Assembly (NCBI GenBank): GCA_003049465.1
Contig: PYSS01000081.1
Span: 1-64,000, forward strand
Direction: 5' to 3'
DNA length: 64,000 nucleotides
From: Magnaporthiopsis rhizophila
Taxonomy: Eukaryota; Ascomycota; Sordariomycetes; Magnaporthales; Magnaporthaceae
A model generated the notes under the pieces. The model was not told where the DNA came from. It was given only the letters and a program-made list of their open reading frames with translations, and made no database searches. The position numbers and the translations under genes are program-made. Shown piece by piece: positions 12,005-25,400 of the stretch. Numbering within the stretch: position 1 is the stretch's first letter; the number at the start of each line of letters is the position of its first letter.

Positions 12005-14727
12005 CTACAACGTCCCGGTCGAAGAGCTTGCCGGGGACGGGCAGTCCTCCTGGGGCGAGACCTCGAGACGTTTATAAGACTGAACGATGGCGTCCATTCT
12101 CTTCGCCTGTGGGTTGTCGGCAACGCTGATGACGCCTACGGGGTAGAGCGATCTGACGTGGGTGGCTAGCGTCTGCTCGCTTTCACGTGGCTCCAAGTCA
12201 ACACCATGGTCGTGGAGCATGGCGAGGTCGCTAGGTGCTAGGGAGTGCCGAATACTTCTGAAAATGACTTCGCTCAGCAGACTATAGCGGGCATGCTCGC
12301 GCAAGCCTTGGGTGCAGAGCATGAGGCTCGACAGCGCTTCGTCGCGAGATCGACGGTCAACTCCCTGCAGAGTGGCGCTTTGGCTCTGTTTTGTCGTGGG
12401 CGCCGGAGACATCAAGGCTTTGAAATGCGATATCGCCAAAAAGGCGGCCATCGCAGAGTAATGTATCAGGGTCGAGTCCCAGTCGTCGAATCCGTGCCGG
12501 AGATAGAAAAGTCGAAAGAGTGTTTCGTAACACGCTTTCGAATGGGAGACGATAGCGGCCGGTGAGGCCTCGTCCCCAGCCGTGTTTCCGTCGAGTCGGT
12601 CGAGGGGCGTGGTTACGGACGGCTCAAACAGCATTGCCATAAGATTGTGGTAATGCATATGTACTTTCAGATCTGCTGGTGTAACGACCCTGTCCGCCCA
12701 AAGGGGAGGGGGAAGGTGGTCGTACCAATAGAGCAACCTCTTTCGGTAGCCCATGGCCTCGACGAGGGACAAAGAGCGTGGGCCACTGTCTTGGCCGTAT
12801 ACCCGCACTGCGATGTCGCACATTATTTGCCGGAAGCCGACAATAGCCCGGAAAGTCAATCCATGGTGGCAGGGCACCGGTTGCTGCGCACCAGGAAACT
12901 GAATCCACAGCTCGCCGGCATAGTTGGAGTAGTGGACCTCGTCCAGGGGCGGAAAGGGAGGGGGTCTCGTGGTGATAAAAGGGGAGCGGAAAAAGCAGAA
13001 ACTCTGGACGCTGAATCGAACGTGGAGCGGCAGTGATAGCCGTTGCGGTCAGCTAACAAGAATCCACGTAGCTAGAAGCCTCGACTTTGTGCTTGCCGAG
13101 AACTGCGCTTCCCATTTGGTCGGCTGCTTAGGAATAGACAGGCAGATGGTCCGGTACACACCTTTCCCAGGCGTACATGCCCTGTGCCGTCACTGCGTAG
13201 ACGGCTTTGCGCTTCGGACTGAGTGACGCGTATGTCGCAGGGGTGAAAATTCCCATTTCGCGCCCGATAGCGACGGCGCGGGCCAGGTACGACGTGCCGA
13301 CCTTATCAAGGCCGTCTATGTTGTGGCAGACGCAGATTATAGTGCCCGCTTGCACGGTCGTGATTTGGTGCTCGCCCGACTCTTGCTCCCAGAGCCGCTT
13401 GAACTCGGCCATGAATTGGTAAGACAGACTTTTCGGTTCCCAGAAATGTGATCTCTGGTCTAGCCCCTTGTGGCCGTGCTGTATGCAGAGGGGAACTGGT
13501 TAGCATAAGCCAACGACAACCATGGAGGTCAAGAGAGTGCGAGAAAGCAAAAACAGAGAGTTGGAGGGGCCGTGGAACAGAAATGGAGGTGGGTCCAGCA
13601 TACACAAGCGATGGTCAGGATGGCATTGACGAGCAACGGCGAGCAGTATCGTTCGCGCCCCGACACCATATCGTCTAGAAAATGATCCATATGGAAAACA
13701 CAGCAGGAGGTATACTCGTGGAGGAAGTAGATCTCGAGCAGATCTCGCACCAAAGTGTCAGATGACGTGACTGACGTCCACCTGGATGCTTTGATCAGGC
13801 CGAGTCGAGGCTCGGCAAGCTTCCCAGTGTGAAATGGCACTTGGTAAAACTTTAAATTGTCGTCTGTGGGCGCTGCGGCTGACGGCCGGCCCTGTGACGA
13901 CTCCGGTGTGGCCGACTCCGACTCTGTATCTTGGCTGTCACCGATCCGTTGACCATCCTTGCCAAGCGTGTGTCGGTAGAGTATAGAGTCGATGTATGTG
14001 TTTGTCTTGACGTTGAGCAGGAAGGACGGCATCGTGGAGACGAGCGGGAACTGGAAGCAAAACGGGGCGGCGGCCGGGTCCAGGCGGAGCTGCAGCAACA
14101 GGTCGCCGTCCTTGACGAGCCGAACGACGGACACGGCCTGCTCGCCGGATCGGATGCGGGAAACGATGGGGCCGACCTCGTGCTCGGGCCGCGTGCGCAG
14201 GATCTCGACCAGCTCCTCATAGGCCGACGCTTGCTGGCGAAGGCGCTCCTGGGACTGACCGAGCTGCCTGTTGGCCTCCTCGAGCTCGTCGAGCTTCCTC
14301 TTCATGGCCTCAGCTTGGGGCACCTCATACTCGCATTCCAGGCCCGACTGTGCGCATCGCAGGCAGATTGGTCGTGCCCCGTTGCACTAGATAGATGGGG
14401 GGTATAAAAACGGTCGCCCGCGCCCCTCCCGCCTGGCGGTGTGCCGGGTGCGCACACACGCCGAGCGTGAGGCAGCCCGACGCGGGAGATGGAAGTTGTT
14501 CGTCAGCAACACGAACCGCTGATGGGATCGTAGCACCAGACGCCACCGCCGGGAGCGCCGCGTACCTTGCTTCGCCGCTTGCGACATGGCGTGCAGGCAA
14601 TGTCGGCCCTGTTCTTCCGGGGCGGCTTCCGGGACGAGCCAGACGACGACGAGGGCGTCGTGCTGGACGAGGAGTCGCCGTCGTTTCCGAGCGGGGCCGC
14701 GGGCAGCAATTGGCGCAAGGGAGACAT
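12005..14727 (-). CDS. Zn(II)2Cys6 fungal transcription factor, about 755 aa
   Basis: Four exons read on the minus strand: 14727-14566, 14386-13604, 13478-13162 and 13010-12005 (introns 179, 125 and 151 bp); the total is 756 codons with stop. The DNA-binding binuclear zinc cluster is split by intron 1 and spells C-x2-C-x6-C-x6-C-x2-C-x6-C (Cys45, 48, 55, 62, 65, 72). A leucine/glutamate-rich coiled-coil linker follows (about 73-110), a likely dimerisation element. The middle region has the fungal-specific TF domain pattern (NAILTIAC, FWEPKSLSYQF, a Trp-Ser-Phe segment, then YAGELWIQFP). The ATG at 14727 is the first ATG in frame; a stop lies in frame at 14914-14916, with only non-ATG codons before 14727. 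An unseen upstream exon is possible. It sits between the PKS and the tyrosinase, as pathway-specific regulators often do, so control of this locus is inferred. Nuclear. Confidence 0.85.
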
Positions 14728-15759
14728 GTTCCTGGGGACGTCGCCGTCGGACTCTCGGCACCATCCGTTGCGTCGGATGACCAGTGACGGGTTGGTTACG
14801 GGACGCGTCCGGTCTGGGTTGTCTCTTGGGTGCGATGGGAGTAGGGACTGGAGGGACGGGAGGGGTGTGTCGGCAGCAGACGTCAACCCGCTGACCTGCA
14901 GGATTGGCACGGGTTAAAGGCCCTAGTGCCGTTGCCGGTGGAGGAAGGCAGGGTCCAGGCAATTGCAAGCACGAACGGGTGGCGCCCAGCTACAAAGGAA
15001 ACCGAACTTTTTAAGCTGCTGCTCGGCGTGACCACACACAATTACCTCCACTCGTCCTGGTATCACCCAATCTAGGTGGAACCCGGCCTGCCGACGGCGA
15101 AATTCCTCGGCCGACCGACGCCGACTGGAAATTCAAGGTTGCTTGTGATCCGATCGCCCACGATTTTGGCTTTTCTTTTTTTTGGTCCCTTCTTTGCTCA
15201 AGACCTTCTCAACCCTTGCGTCATGGGAGCCAGGCAGACCCCCGGCCGCCTTGGCCCTTCCCCAAGGGACGAGTTCCGGCGACGTTAATTGGATAGGTAC
15301 CCCAGTGGACCCTGCAGGCGTGTGGGCCTGGGTGCTGCATATTGGCCGGACGAAAACGCCCGGTTCGGACCCTTGGAACGATTTGCCAGTGACAGAAAAC
15401 GACTTTCGGCAGACCGAAAACGGCGCGCCCCAGATTAGGGAACCCAGGCACATACACGAACGCTTGGCGATCAAGGTTTTGGCTAGTGCGGCCAGACGTG
15501 GCCTCCATGATGGGACGGACGAATAAACGACTGGACGAAGGAGTTTAGAGAGGAACAAGCAAAAAAGCCAATCGTCGACCCCACTGGCTGAGCTGGCCGC
15601 ACAAACTGGTGGGGAATGCCGAACCTTGAACCTTGAGGGTCTCACCACCATGCCAACGAACGAACAGCGCCCATTTAAACACAGTAAATACTCCAATCTC
15701 GGGCAGCAGTCCGACGCATGCAACCCACCGTTAAACTACTACCTAGATATGTACTTCTT
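14728..15759. other. Intergenic region, regulator promoter and tyrosinase 3' flank
   Basis: About 1 kb with no supported gene. A minus-strand open frame at 15133-15723 shows no motif and has a composition like noncoding DNA. The end near 14730-15000 should contain the regulator's promoter. Confidence 0.5.
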
Positions 15760-17496
15760 CTACACATAGTAATAGCAGAACTTGCCATTGCTTCCTCCGA
15801 ACTGGTCGTTGAGCTCCCGGAGCGTGACAGGCGGCGTGGCCAGCCACATGAGATCGACTTTGACGTCGTCGAGCTTGGTTCCTGGCGCAAGCCGCGGGGC
15901 TCCCGGCGCCGGGGACATGCGGTTGGGGTCTGGGATCGAGTTGGACCCCTGGACGCGGTTCTCCGGGTCTTGCATCTGCCACAGTCTCCAGAGCCTGTCC
16001 AGCGCCCCGTGGTGGAAGTAGAAGGCCGGGTCGCCGGGGGAGGCGTAAAAGTCCTGCGCGCCGCACGGATGCATGATTAGTCCCACGGGGCAAATCGGAA
16101 GCTCACGAAGGAATATAAGCAAAATTAGGTAGGGGGATAGCCCACTCACACCACCAGGGTCACCACCGATTGTGTAGTGGCCAGCGTTGTGGAGCTGCAG
16201 CGAAAAGAGGTTAGCATCGGTACGAAAGGCGGGATGAGCAAGGGCGAAAAACCAAAACGCCCTTGCCCCGAAATGGACTTACTCCCCACGGGTGGTTATC
16301 GTTCGGCAAGTACGGCTGCCCGAGATACCGGTCGTAAAAGTTGTTGATGCGAGGGTAGTCCATGACGAGCGAGTAGGAATAGTTGGCCCTCGCGCCCAGT
16401 GCCGAGTTGACGTTGACGTCGCGCCTGAGGCATCTGGGGTTGGAGCCCAGGCCGTCGGCTCGCGGGTTCCTCTTGATGCCGTTGACCACCGTCGACGCGG
16501 GGCCCAGGCTGACCACCATGCTGTTTCAGGCGCGTCGTTGCGTCAGCGGCGACGTCCAATTCCGCTCGACCGGGAAGCGGAAATGACTTACTCCGTAAAT
16601 GGCCCAGACTTGACGCATCCGCCGCCGCCTCCGGGCTTGATCAGATTGTACGGGGCGCGGAACCCCATCATGACGCCCCGGTAGTTGTTGTACTCTCCCT
16701 GACCGCCCATGCTGGAGCTGTTCCCGTTGAACATGGGCGAGTTGACCGGGTCTAGGGCGTAGCGCTCGTAGTTCATGTACTGCGTAGGTGTGCAGTGTTC
16801 GACGTCAGCATCTCATTCCGTGCTGGCCAAGGGGCGCACGACAGAAACACGAACCGGCTGGTATCCCTTGTATCCGCACTCGGTGCGCAGCGCGTTCTCG
16901 TAGGCCCAGATGAAGTAATGATGGGCAGCGAACAGGTTCGTCTTGGTCTTGTTAGCCAACCTATACTCTCTTGATTTGTCTCTCGTTATTCCTTCTGCGG
17001 GGTGTTCCGTCTCACCGGGCCATGCAGAGGACCGGCATTTGCCATGTGGAAGGCGACAAAGTCATCGAAGCGGTTCAGAGCCCCCGGAAACTTGTCTCGC
17101 GGAGACTTGGGCGGCAGCTTCATGAGACACTTGACCGCTGCGATGTACTCCAGCCGCTCCGACACCGAGAGATCGCTCCTACATTTCAAATTAGCCACAC
17201 GCTGGTTCATCAATGTACAATTTATGCCGCCAGTGCAACCACGAGTAGAGAAACACTCCTAACCATTCTCTTCTCACGGCAGCATTCTCCAGCGTGCACC
17301 CGTTGGTGTTGTTCTTTTTGCTGATCCACTGCTCAACCTTTGGCCAGGTCTTGTCCTCGAGCTCGTCCACGACGTCGAGCTTGTAGTGGCCGTTCCGGAA
17401 GGCATTCTTGTAGTAAGGCGCTCGCTTCTCGACGGGGCCGGCCGCGGCCCCTGCTAAGAGCAGGCAGCCTACGACTATGGCGGCAGCGACAATCAT
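15760..17496 (-). CDS. Secreted tyrosinase / catechol-oxidase family copper enzyme, 415 aa
   Basis: Seven exons on the minus strand: 17496-17264, 17178-17016, 16941-16855, 16779-16592, 16520-16283, 16194-16150 and 16053-15760. They sum to 416 codons with stop, and all junctions are in frame. It starts with a hydrophobic signal peptide (MIVAAAIVVGCLLLAGAAAG), so the enzyme should be secreted and would hydroxylate or oxidise phenols. CuA ligands are His122, His130 and His139; CuB ligands are His305 and His309 (LHNAGH) and His332 in FHHGALDRLW. Other family landmarks are AAVRREW at 72-78, SRYA-like ERYALDPVNSP and CVKSGPF. Oddity: the segment before the third CuA histidine is FAAHHYF rather than the usual FLxWHRxF, although its spacing from His130 (+9) is normal. 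The acceptor at 16942 was chosen over one 6 nt upstream to keep that spacing. It is short (about 415 aa), with no long C-terminal cap. The nearest gene upstream in the locus is the regulator, so a tailoring or pigment role is possible. Confidence 0.88.
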
Positions 17497-17640
17497 GTCG
17501 GCAGTTGCTGATCCACCTGGGCGAGCTTGTTGATGAATCCGGACTGAGGACTGGGCTAGGAGCTGCCTGGCTGGACCAAGACTGCTCGAGAAAGTGTGAT
17601 TCGGTGTCTAGGGAAAACGGATGAGGAGAAACGAAGCTAG

Positions 17641-17647
17641 TTATAAA
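17641..17647 (-). promoter_or_regulatory. Putative TATA box of the tyrosinase gene
   Basis: On the minus strand the sequence reads TTTATAA about 145 bp before the tyrosinase ATG. Position and sequence fit a TATA element; nothing else supports it. Confidence 0.35.
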
Positions 17648-19194
17648 CGGTAAAAGCAGGTTCGGTGGACGTTATTTTCACCTTCCTTGCCGGGAGCTGA
17701 AGGGAGCGGAGGGCCTTGTTGCGTAGTATATACCAATGTTCCATCCAGCAAGGGTGACTTAAGTATCAAGGCCGAATCCGTGATGCCGGGATGGAGAGCC
17801 GGCTTTGCAGGGGCCAACTGCCATTATTTTGCTTGGCGTCCTCGGGGATCTGCCGGATGCAAGCTAGTCGCATGGCGATCCAATTTTGTCTACATGTTAG
17901 CTCGGGGTTTCCAATAACTTTTTGGTTAGTCCTCTGCTTCCGCACAACATGCAGCAACCCACGAGGCCATCGCCAGCATTGTGCCTCTGGCTTGGCTCGG
18001 CGCCAGCAAGTGCGAACCTTTGACGTCGGACCTTGTTAGAAGCTTGGCGTAGCGCACACGCAGACTCGAGCATCCGGGCACATGATTTTAGCGACAAGAT
18101 ATGGATTGGGTTGACGTAACCCCCAATCGAATTCCCCGTACACTCGGGTCGGCATATGTGGAGGGGTGTATGGGTTGACCCTATGTTCGCGCCTTCACAC
18201 CTCTGCCGGTACAACCCCGCTATGATTGTGCTTTGGGGTACCCTGCCAGGGGTCAGGGAGTTCGGGGCGCACAAGGCACGGGATTTGAGTTAAATGGTGA
18301 GTGGAGCGGAAAGCGGGCTGGCAAAGGTCGTTTTTTTTTTTTTTTTTTTTTTTAATAACGCCGTCACTGCATCTGCTATTTATCCATAGAGAGCGGCAAA
18401 ACAACCGTCTAGTGAGAGCACGGGAGCAATCTCATGCTTTGGACGGCACTTGGAACAGGCGGATAATGATCATGACTAATCACAAAAGAAAGCGGGATTC
18501 GCCTCGGAATATACTGCCTTAACCGGCTTTTCTTGGAAAACCTTCGCACACCGCGCGCTCTCACTCTTCTGACCGGGTAGACGGCAGAGACGAAGGAAGG
18601 TGTAGAAGGCTTGTCACCGCCAACACTATCCACCGTAGCCGAGTGAACACGCGGCCTTGGTTCCCTGGCGGCAGAAAGATTTCGAGTATGCTCAAGGAAT
18701 CTGCAGGGGAGCTGCCGAGCTTCGGTGCCGGACGCGGAGATCGGCAATCGGCATATGCCGAGCCATGGAGTGTACTTCTTGGTAGCGCGGTAGACAGGCC
18801 TTTCATAATTGGAGCATAATTTTGTACCATCACTGCCCGAGATTCGCCGTCGGCCCCGAGAGATAAAAGCATGGAAGGCTCAAACACTCATTTGTGCCAT
18901 CCATCAGTTTTTAACGCACCAATAATACGCTGATAAAGATAAGAAAAACATAACCTAATGCGATGTATTTACTTGAACCAATGAAGTTTAATTTAAATTC
19001 GAACATTTAAGCTGGAATGCAGGTGTGGCAGATACAATGCGGAAAAAAAACACCTAATTAACACTTGACAAATTCTAAAAACATTTAATTAAAAAGGCTT
19101 GCACCCCGTTTAAACTTTATTTACATTTTATCAACGTTATACCTGTTTAAACAGGATATTTAAAATGCTAGTGGCTTGTTCTCACTTTTTTAAT
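17648..19194. other. Intergenic region grading into AT-rich DNA
   Basis: No gene is seen. A run of 23 T lies at 18331-18353. From about 18900 the base composition turns strongly AT-rich, marking the edge of the RIP-affected block. The stretch 18900-19194 lies outside the first transposon copy, and I could not identify it. Confidence 0.5.
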
Positions 19195-21899
19195 TAAGTT
19201 AATGCACCCCAAATCGGCCACCCCCCATAATGGCCACCTGGCCAAAGCTTATTGCACCATTAACCCCGGTATATTTAATTATAAATATTTACCTTTATTC
19301 AACTAACCATAATGCAAAAGTATACTAATTCCTGATCAGAATTTTCCGCGCTTTCAGATGCACTTTCATCCACTTTTATAACTTCACCCCTTGTTTCTGC
19401 AACTTGGCATATATTTATAAAGGCCTGGTTGGGGTTCGGCATAACCCTTTTCCTTTTATAAGGGCGTTGCGCCTCCAATTTGGCCTTTAACTGTTTGATT
19501 TTTTGCTGGTCCGTAACCAATTCGAATTTATGCATTTCGTACCTTTTTTAAACTTTTCGGAAAAAAAACCGCGCTGTGGGATTTTGCAGGGTTTGGCCCT
19601 GGAAAATATTAATTTGGGTGGTTAGGTTTTGGTTTTGTTTGGGAGTTTTCCAGCCAATTTGGGACAGCCGGAAAAGGATTTTTGAATGTTTTTTGGCTTT
19701 ATTATTCTTAGCGGATTGTTGAATTGCGGATTGCCGGCTGTTTCGGTTGGAATTTTCAAGCAAAAGCCGGTTTATAAGCAGTTTTTGCAAATTGCATGGC
19801 CAAAAGCCTGTTACCTGCCACCCTAATGCAATTATATAAGGGATAAAGGTTTTGGTGTATATTTAAGTATAGGCTGTTAAAAATTGATACTTTTTTATTA
19901 TTATAAAACAGGTAAATAAAGTTTGGGATTTTAATTTTTGGTAATAAACATATTTAAAAGGGCTGAAAATAAATAAATCCAAAAGTTACAAAATATAAAA
20001 GGTATAAACAGGTAAATATAATAAATAAATATTATTTTGTAGGTAAAAAAATATAAATTTTTTAGTTATATAGGATTTATAACTATTTAATATCAAAAAA
20101 TGTGGTGCAAAAATAAAGGGTTAAATATCCGGGAGGAAATTTTTTTATAATTATTCGATTTTAATATTATTAATAGTTTATTTATTGTTTGTTATAATAA
20201 ATTCCCAGCTTTTAAAAGAATCTAAATCTTCCGGAAATTATTATTTTTGTACGTTTTTTTTTTAAATATAATAAGCGGAGGAAAGGTAATCTTTATAACC
20301 AAAATATACTTGATAAAAAAGGTTCAAATGCGGGTTCCGGGCTTTTTTTTTATAAAAGCCGGGCTTTTGCAAGGCCTAAAATAAGCCCGTTACCCGTTTT
20401 ACCCTTTTGCAGGCCCTTTTTGTTAGTATTATACATATTTTCCGGCTTTATTTGGGCTATTCCGGGGACCTGCAGATATGCCCACCACTTTTTTATTATA
20501 ATAATAATAATGCTTTTAACGCATATAAGTTTTATGCGCCGCGTTTTTCTGGTACGGATCTCCGGATATCGGCTTAAAAACCACAAATCCAGTACTTCCC
20601 GAAGGGCTGGAAAGCATCCCTTTGCCGGAGGATCTTTTGCGCAAAAAACCGGACTTTTATGTGCGTTAGCGGAAGCCTTAGGGAGGCTTAAATTAGTGCA
20701 CCCCAAGTTGGCCACCCCCTATAACGGCCACCTTAAACGGGCCCACTGCCTCAGATCTGGCCATATTTTTAACTGGCCACAAATTTTGCAATTCTGATCC
20801 GTTTTTTATATTTTTTACTGTAATCCAATACTTATATGCCAGAGAAATAGTATACCGAAGAAGATGTCGAACGGGCTGTTAAGGCTGTGCAGGCCAAGGT
20901 TTTTATCTCGAGGGCCGCCCGATTTTGGGGTATACTAAGGATTATCCTATGCTAGCGTTTAACAGGATCCTTATTTATCCGATAGGCTAAAAAAAATAAT
21001 CAACGGATACCTCCGGAGCAGGAGAAGCGCTTAGCCGATTGGATTTTGTTATAGGCCTTTTTAGGGCTCCCGTTAATGCATGCAAAAGTCCGGTTTTTTG
21101 CGCAAAAAATCCTCCGGCAAAAGGGTGCTTTCCAGCCCCTCGGGAAATATTGGATTTGTAATTTTTTAAGCCGATATCCGGAAATCCGTACCGGAAGAAT
21201 GCGGTGTATAGAATTTGTATGCGTTAAAAGCGTTATTATTATTATAATAAAAAAATGGTGGGCATGCCTGTAGGTCCCCGGGGTGGCCCAAATAAAGCCG
21301 GAAAATATGTATAATATTGATAAAGGGGGCCTGTAAAAGGGTAAAACAGGTAACGGGCTTATTTTAGGCTTTGCAAAAGCCCGGCTTTTGCAAAAAAAAA
21401 GCCCGAAACCCGTATTTGGACTTTTTTTATCGAGTGTATTTCGGTTATAAGGGTTGCCCTTCCTCCGTTTATTATATTTAAGGGGAAAAGTATACAAAAA
21501 TAATGGTTTCCGGAGGATTTAAATTTTTTTGAAGGCTGGGAATTTATTATAATAAATAATGGGTAAACTATTAATAATATTAAAATCAAATGGTTATAAA
21601 AAGTTTTCCTTCCGGGTACCCAACCCCCTGCCCCTGCACCACATTTTTTGATATTAGATAGCTATAAATTTTATATAACCAAAAAATTTATGTTTTGTTA
21701 CCTGCAAAATAATATTTATTTATTATATTTACCTATTTATACCTTTTATATTTTGAAATTTTTGAATTTATCCGTTTTTAGCCCTTTTAAATATGCTTAC
21801 CGCTAAAAATTAAAATCCCAAATTTTATTTACCTGCTTTATAATAGTAAGAAAGCGTTAATTTTTAACGGCCTATGCTTATATATGCACCAAAGCTTTT

Positions 21900-22433
21900 T
21901 GTTACAACCATAGCTGGCAGGGGACAGAAGGGCTGGGGCTAACCCCCAGCAGGACGCCTTTACCCCGCAGTTATGAAGGTCAGGGGCCAAATAACTAAAG
22001 CCAGGCTACGCAAACTAATTACATGATTAGGCATTTACCTAATCAGGCTTTGTGGATCTGCAGCAAAGCAACAAATCCAAGGATCTGTGGATCTGTAACA
22101 GAGCAACAGATTCAAAAATTTGTGTATTTGTAGCAGAGCAACAGATCCAAGGATTTATAAATCTGTAACAAAGCAATAGATCCAAAAATCTGTACAAACA
22201 AGGTAAAATCACTGATATATAAAAAAAAAGGTTTCCTATTGTGTTAGGTAGCTTTGATTGGGGGGGTTTCGGTATTAATTAACCTAAGTTAGCTCCAAAG
22301 CATCCCTTTGGGCAAATAATCGAAACTTTTGTTACCAGATTCAGTTCCCTGCACAAGTCGACCTTATAAACCTGTACTACTTAGCACTTTTTTTAATACA
22401 TCTTACCCTAAAAGCAAAGAACCGCTTGTAATA
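21900..22433 (+). repeat. 5' LTR of the gypsy element (534 bp)
   Basis: It starts TGTTACAACCATAGC and ends near TTGTAATA, where a final CA has become TA. It contains four tandem copies of a 35-bp unit at 22051-22190. The following TTTTGACTGATCCTG, shared with the element at 59 kb, should hold the primer-binding site; I could not match it to a tRNA. Confidence 0.85.
22051..22190 (+). repeat. Four tandem copies of a 35-bp unit inside the 5' LTR
   Basis: Each unit has the pattern TGTGGATCTGTAACAGAGCA followed by ACAGATCCAA and a five-base tail. The 3' LTR has only three units (28844-28948), which accounts for 35 bp of length difference between the LTRs. Confidence 0.85.
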
Positions 22434-25400
22434 TTTTGACTGATCCTGTTCAGTGCTTACCAAAGGTAATAAGCAATAGTAACCATATCGATTGCAGTTA
22501 AGAAACCCAAAAATGTTACCATTGCCGGCAAGATTTATAGCGATGCCGGAACGGCCATACAAGCTTTTATTGCAAAAGTTAAAAGGCTTAAAAAAGCTTA
22601 AATCCAGCCACAGATTGCTATTAAGTTTTACAAGTTTTTATCGCCCGATAAATATAACGGAAAGGATGGCAAATTTAAAATTTTCCTAATCGAGTGCAAG
22701 GGGTATTTTTTGTTTTACTAAAACCATTTTTAACAAAAGGAACAGAATATTATTTATGCAGTTATATACCTGGATAGTAAGGTTAAGGATTGGTTCGAAC
22801 CTATCTGGTTTAATTATTTAAAGGGGCATAATAATTCCAAAAAAGAAACCAAGCTGGTATTTGCCAATTTCGAAAAGTTTGGAAAGAAAATTACCAAAAT
22901 TTTCGGATAAATCGATAAAAAATAAGTGGTTAAAAGGGAGTTATTTTAGCTTCGATAAAAAGGCCCCGTATTTATTTATATTTCCGAATTTTAGCAATTA
23001 ATTAATAAATTTAACTGGATGGAAAATACTAAAATAATTTAGTTTTATTAAAAGCTGAGGGATAATATGAAAAACGAACTATCCAAACAGGAATGCCCTG
23101 AAAATTTTGTCGATTATATTATTACGGTTATTTATATTAGCGATAAACTGTACAAATATTGCCTCGAGAAGAAAGTTCAGCAAACTAAGCCAGTGGCGCA
23201 AAATAATAAAGCTAACCAAAAAAGGCACAATAATAACAATCCATAGTTTATAATATGCATTCAGGATTTATAAATTTTAATGCTGGGGTTATACACCAGT
23301 ATAAAAAGCAGAAATTTATCCGGTTCAGGAACCCGAAGGACAGGAAATGTTTTAAGTGTGGAAAAGAAAGATATATTAAAAAGGATTATCCGCAAAAAGA
23401 CCGATAAGCGGCTGTTTTTCGCCAAAAAAACATAACGGTCGGTCAGAAACCTGCAACTATAGGGCCGAAAAAAATATCCCGTTAGGTAATAAATAAAGGC
23501 CTGTGCCCCGAAATATTATTCAATTAAATTTATTATTTTAATAAAAGATGTGTGGTTCATTACTCAGATAAAAATACCACTGGATATTACCCCAAGCAAC
23601 GGTTCGCCGTGTTGCAATGGGCCGGGAAAATTCGGATCGGTAATAAAAGAAAGGTTGGTGTTACTACCAACCTTACCCCGTCCGAAAGAGAAAAGTTTGC
23701 GGAACAAAACAGGGAATTTGAGAAATTAGCCTAATACAAGGGCGTATCGGACACCTTGGTTGGCGATCCTGAAAAAAGCTCAAATACGGACACAAAAATG
23801 GAATAATTTTTGGGCCAAACATATTTATACCGGGCCCAGAAAAAAGAACTGAACCTAACAGGGTTCTGGGAAGCCATAAAAATAAACCCCAGCAATAGAG
23901 AACCTAGCAAAAAATAATGTATTATTGATTTCAAAAAACTCCAACAAGAAATCGATTAAAGGGTAACCGACGAAAAAGAATAATCACCCATAAACCAAAA
24001 GGAATTACGGAGGGCGTACATTTTATTGCAATTTTTGGAAAAAAATAGATAGTTTTGGGATTAGCTTAACCCAATCGAAGGGCTGATACGCGAAAAACCA
24101 GCATATAGGGACAAAAAACGGCTATTGGACTGGTTTAGGGATAACCAGTCAGTAAAATACCTTGGTTATACGTATAAGATACCTGTGCTGGGGGCACGAT
24201 ACCAGCAACCGTACAATTAGAACCATAAAAATATGGATCCTGCAGAAACCCACCATAACGAATTATTTTGGGCAAAATATTTATACGATAACTGTTAGTG
24301 GCATATAGCAAAAAAGCTGAAAAACAATTTTTTCCCGAAAAGGAAGGGCAACAAGCCAGTCAAGCGCCTATAGAAGAAATACTAACTTTCTAAATGGAAA
24401 ATTAGCAATATGGATTATGCTACGCACACCGTAATCTTTATGCTATTACCAGCATACCCTATAATATGCCTAGCAGGGATCCTTACCTACCAGATATATG
24501 GAAAACCGAAGTGCAAAATCCATATGGAAAAAAAAGCACAAGCCTGGATAAACGGTTGGACCCGTTCGGGAACTAACAGGGGCCAAAAAAGGGCACCCCA
24601 AACAAAAAATTAGGAAATTTATCCAAAAAAGGGCACAAATAAAGCAATATTTAGCAAGGATCCTAATAATAATAATTATCGACCAGTACAAATATATCAA
24701 AACCATAATATATTAAAAAGGATAAAAAATAAGGATTATAATCAATTGCGGAGCTTAAAGAAATTATTTTTTACCAAAAGCGGTAAAAAAGTATAGCATT
24801 TTTATGTATTAAAAAAAAGAATTATATAATCTTATAATAATAAAATAGAAGCCAATTATATTTAATAAAGGAAAGATTAATATTAAAACTAATTATTTCA
24901 AATTTCGACTCCTGGGAAAAACCTGCAAAATAATCCTGAATATTATAAATATCAAAAAGAAAAACCTGATTTTAGGCCTTTTATAGCTCAAAAAATATAA
25001 TTTTTTAATAAATTGGGTTACGGAACAAATCTAATAGAGGGATTTATTATTAATTAATAAAAAAATCCAGCAGTTACAGATCCCGGAGAATAAAAAACAA
25101 ATACCAGAAAGGATAGCCGTAATAGCGGCAGAATATAGCAATTAACCCTAGCAAACTGAACCAACCAATGCGTTAATAAATATAAATATAAACAAACCCG
25201 ACAAACAAAAAATTATTAAAGAAAGATTCAGAAATGTTCCTAAAAAATACCACAAATATTGAAGGTTGTTCCAGAAAGATTTGGAAATAGTATTACCGAA
25301 ATATGAACCATTTAACCATAAAATTAAGCTTAAACTAAAAGCATAGCTTAAGTACCAGAAGCTGTACCAATTAAACCTTTGATAAAAAAAGTTACTATAA

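Noticed and set aside
15133..15723. 196-codon minus-strand frame downstream of the tyrosinase
   Set aside because: No motif or signal peptide, and composition resembles noncoding DNA; an opposite-strand frame of similar quality overlaps it.
17179..17263. Alternative first donor of the tyrosinase (GTGAGA after the NAA codons)
   Set aside because: It would break the frame and lose the conserved VRREW segment; the GTTAGG donor keeps both.
22051..22190. Regularly spaced 35-bp repeats considered as a CRISPR-like array
   Set aside because: The units are contiguous with no spacers, lie inside an LTR, and the host is a fungus.
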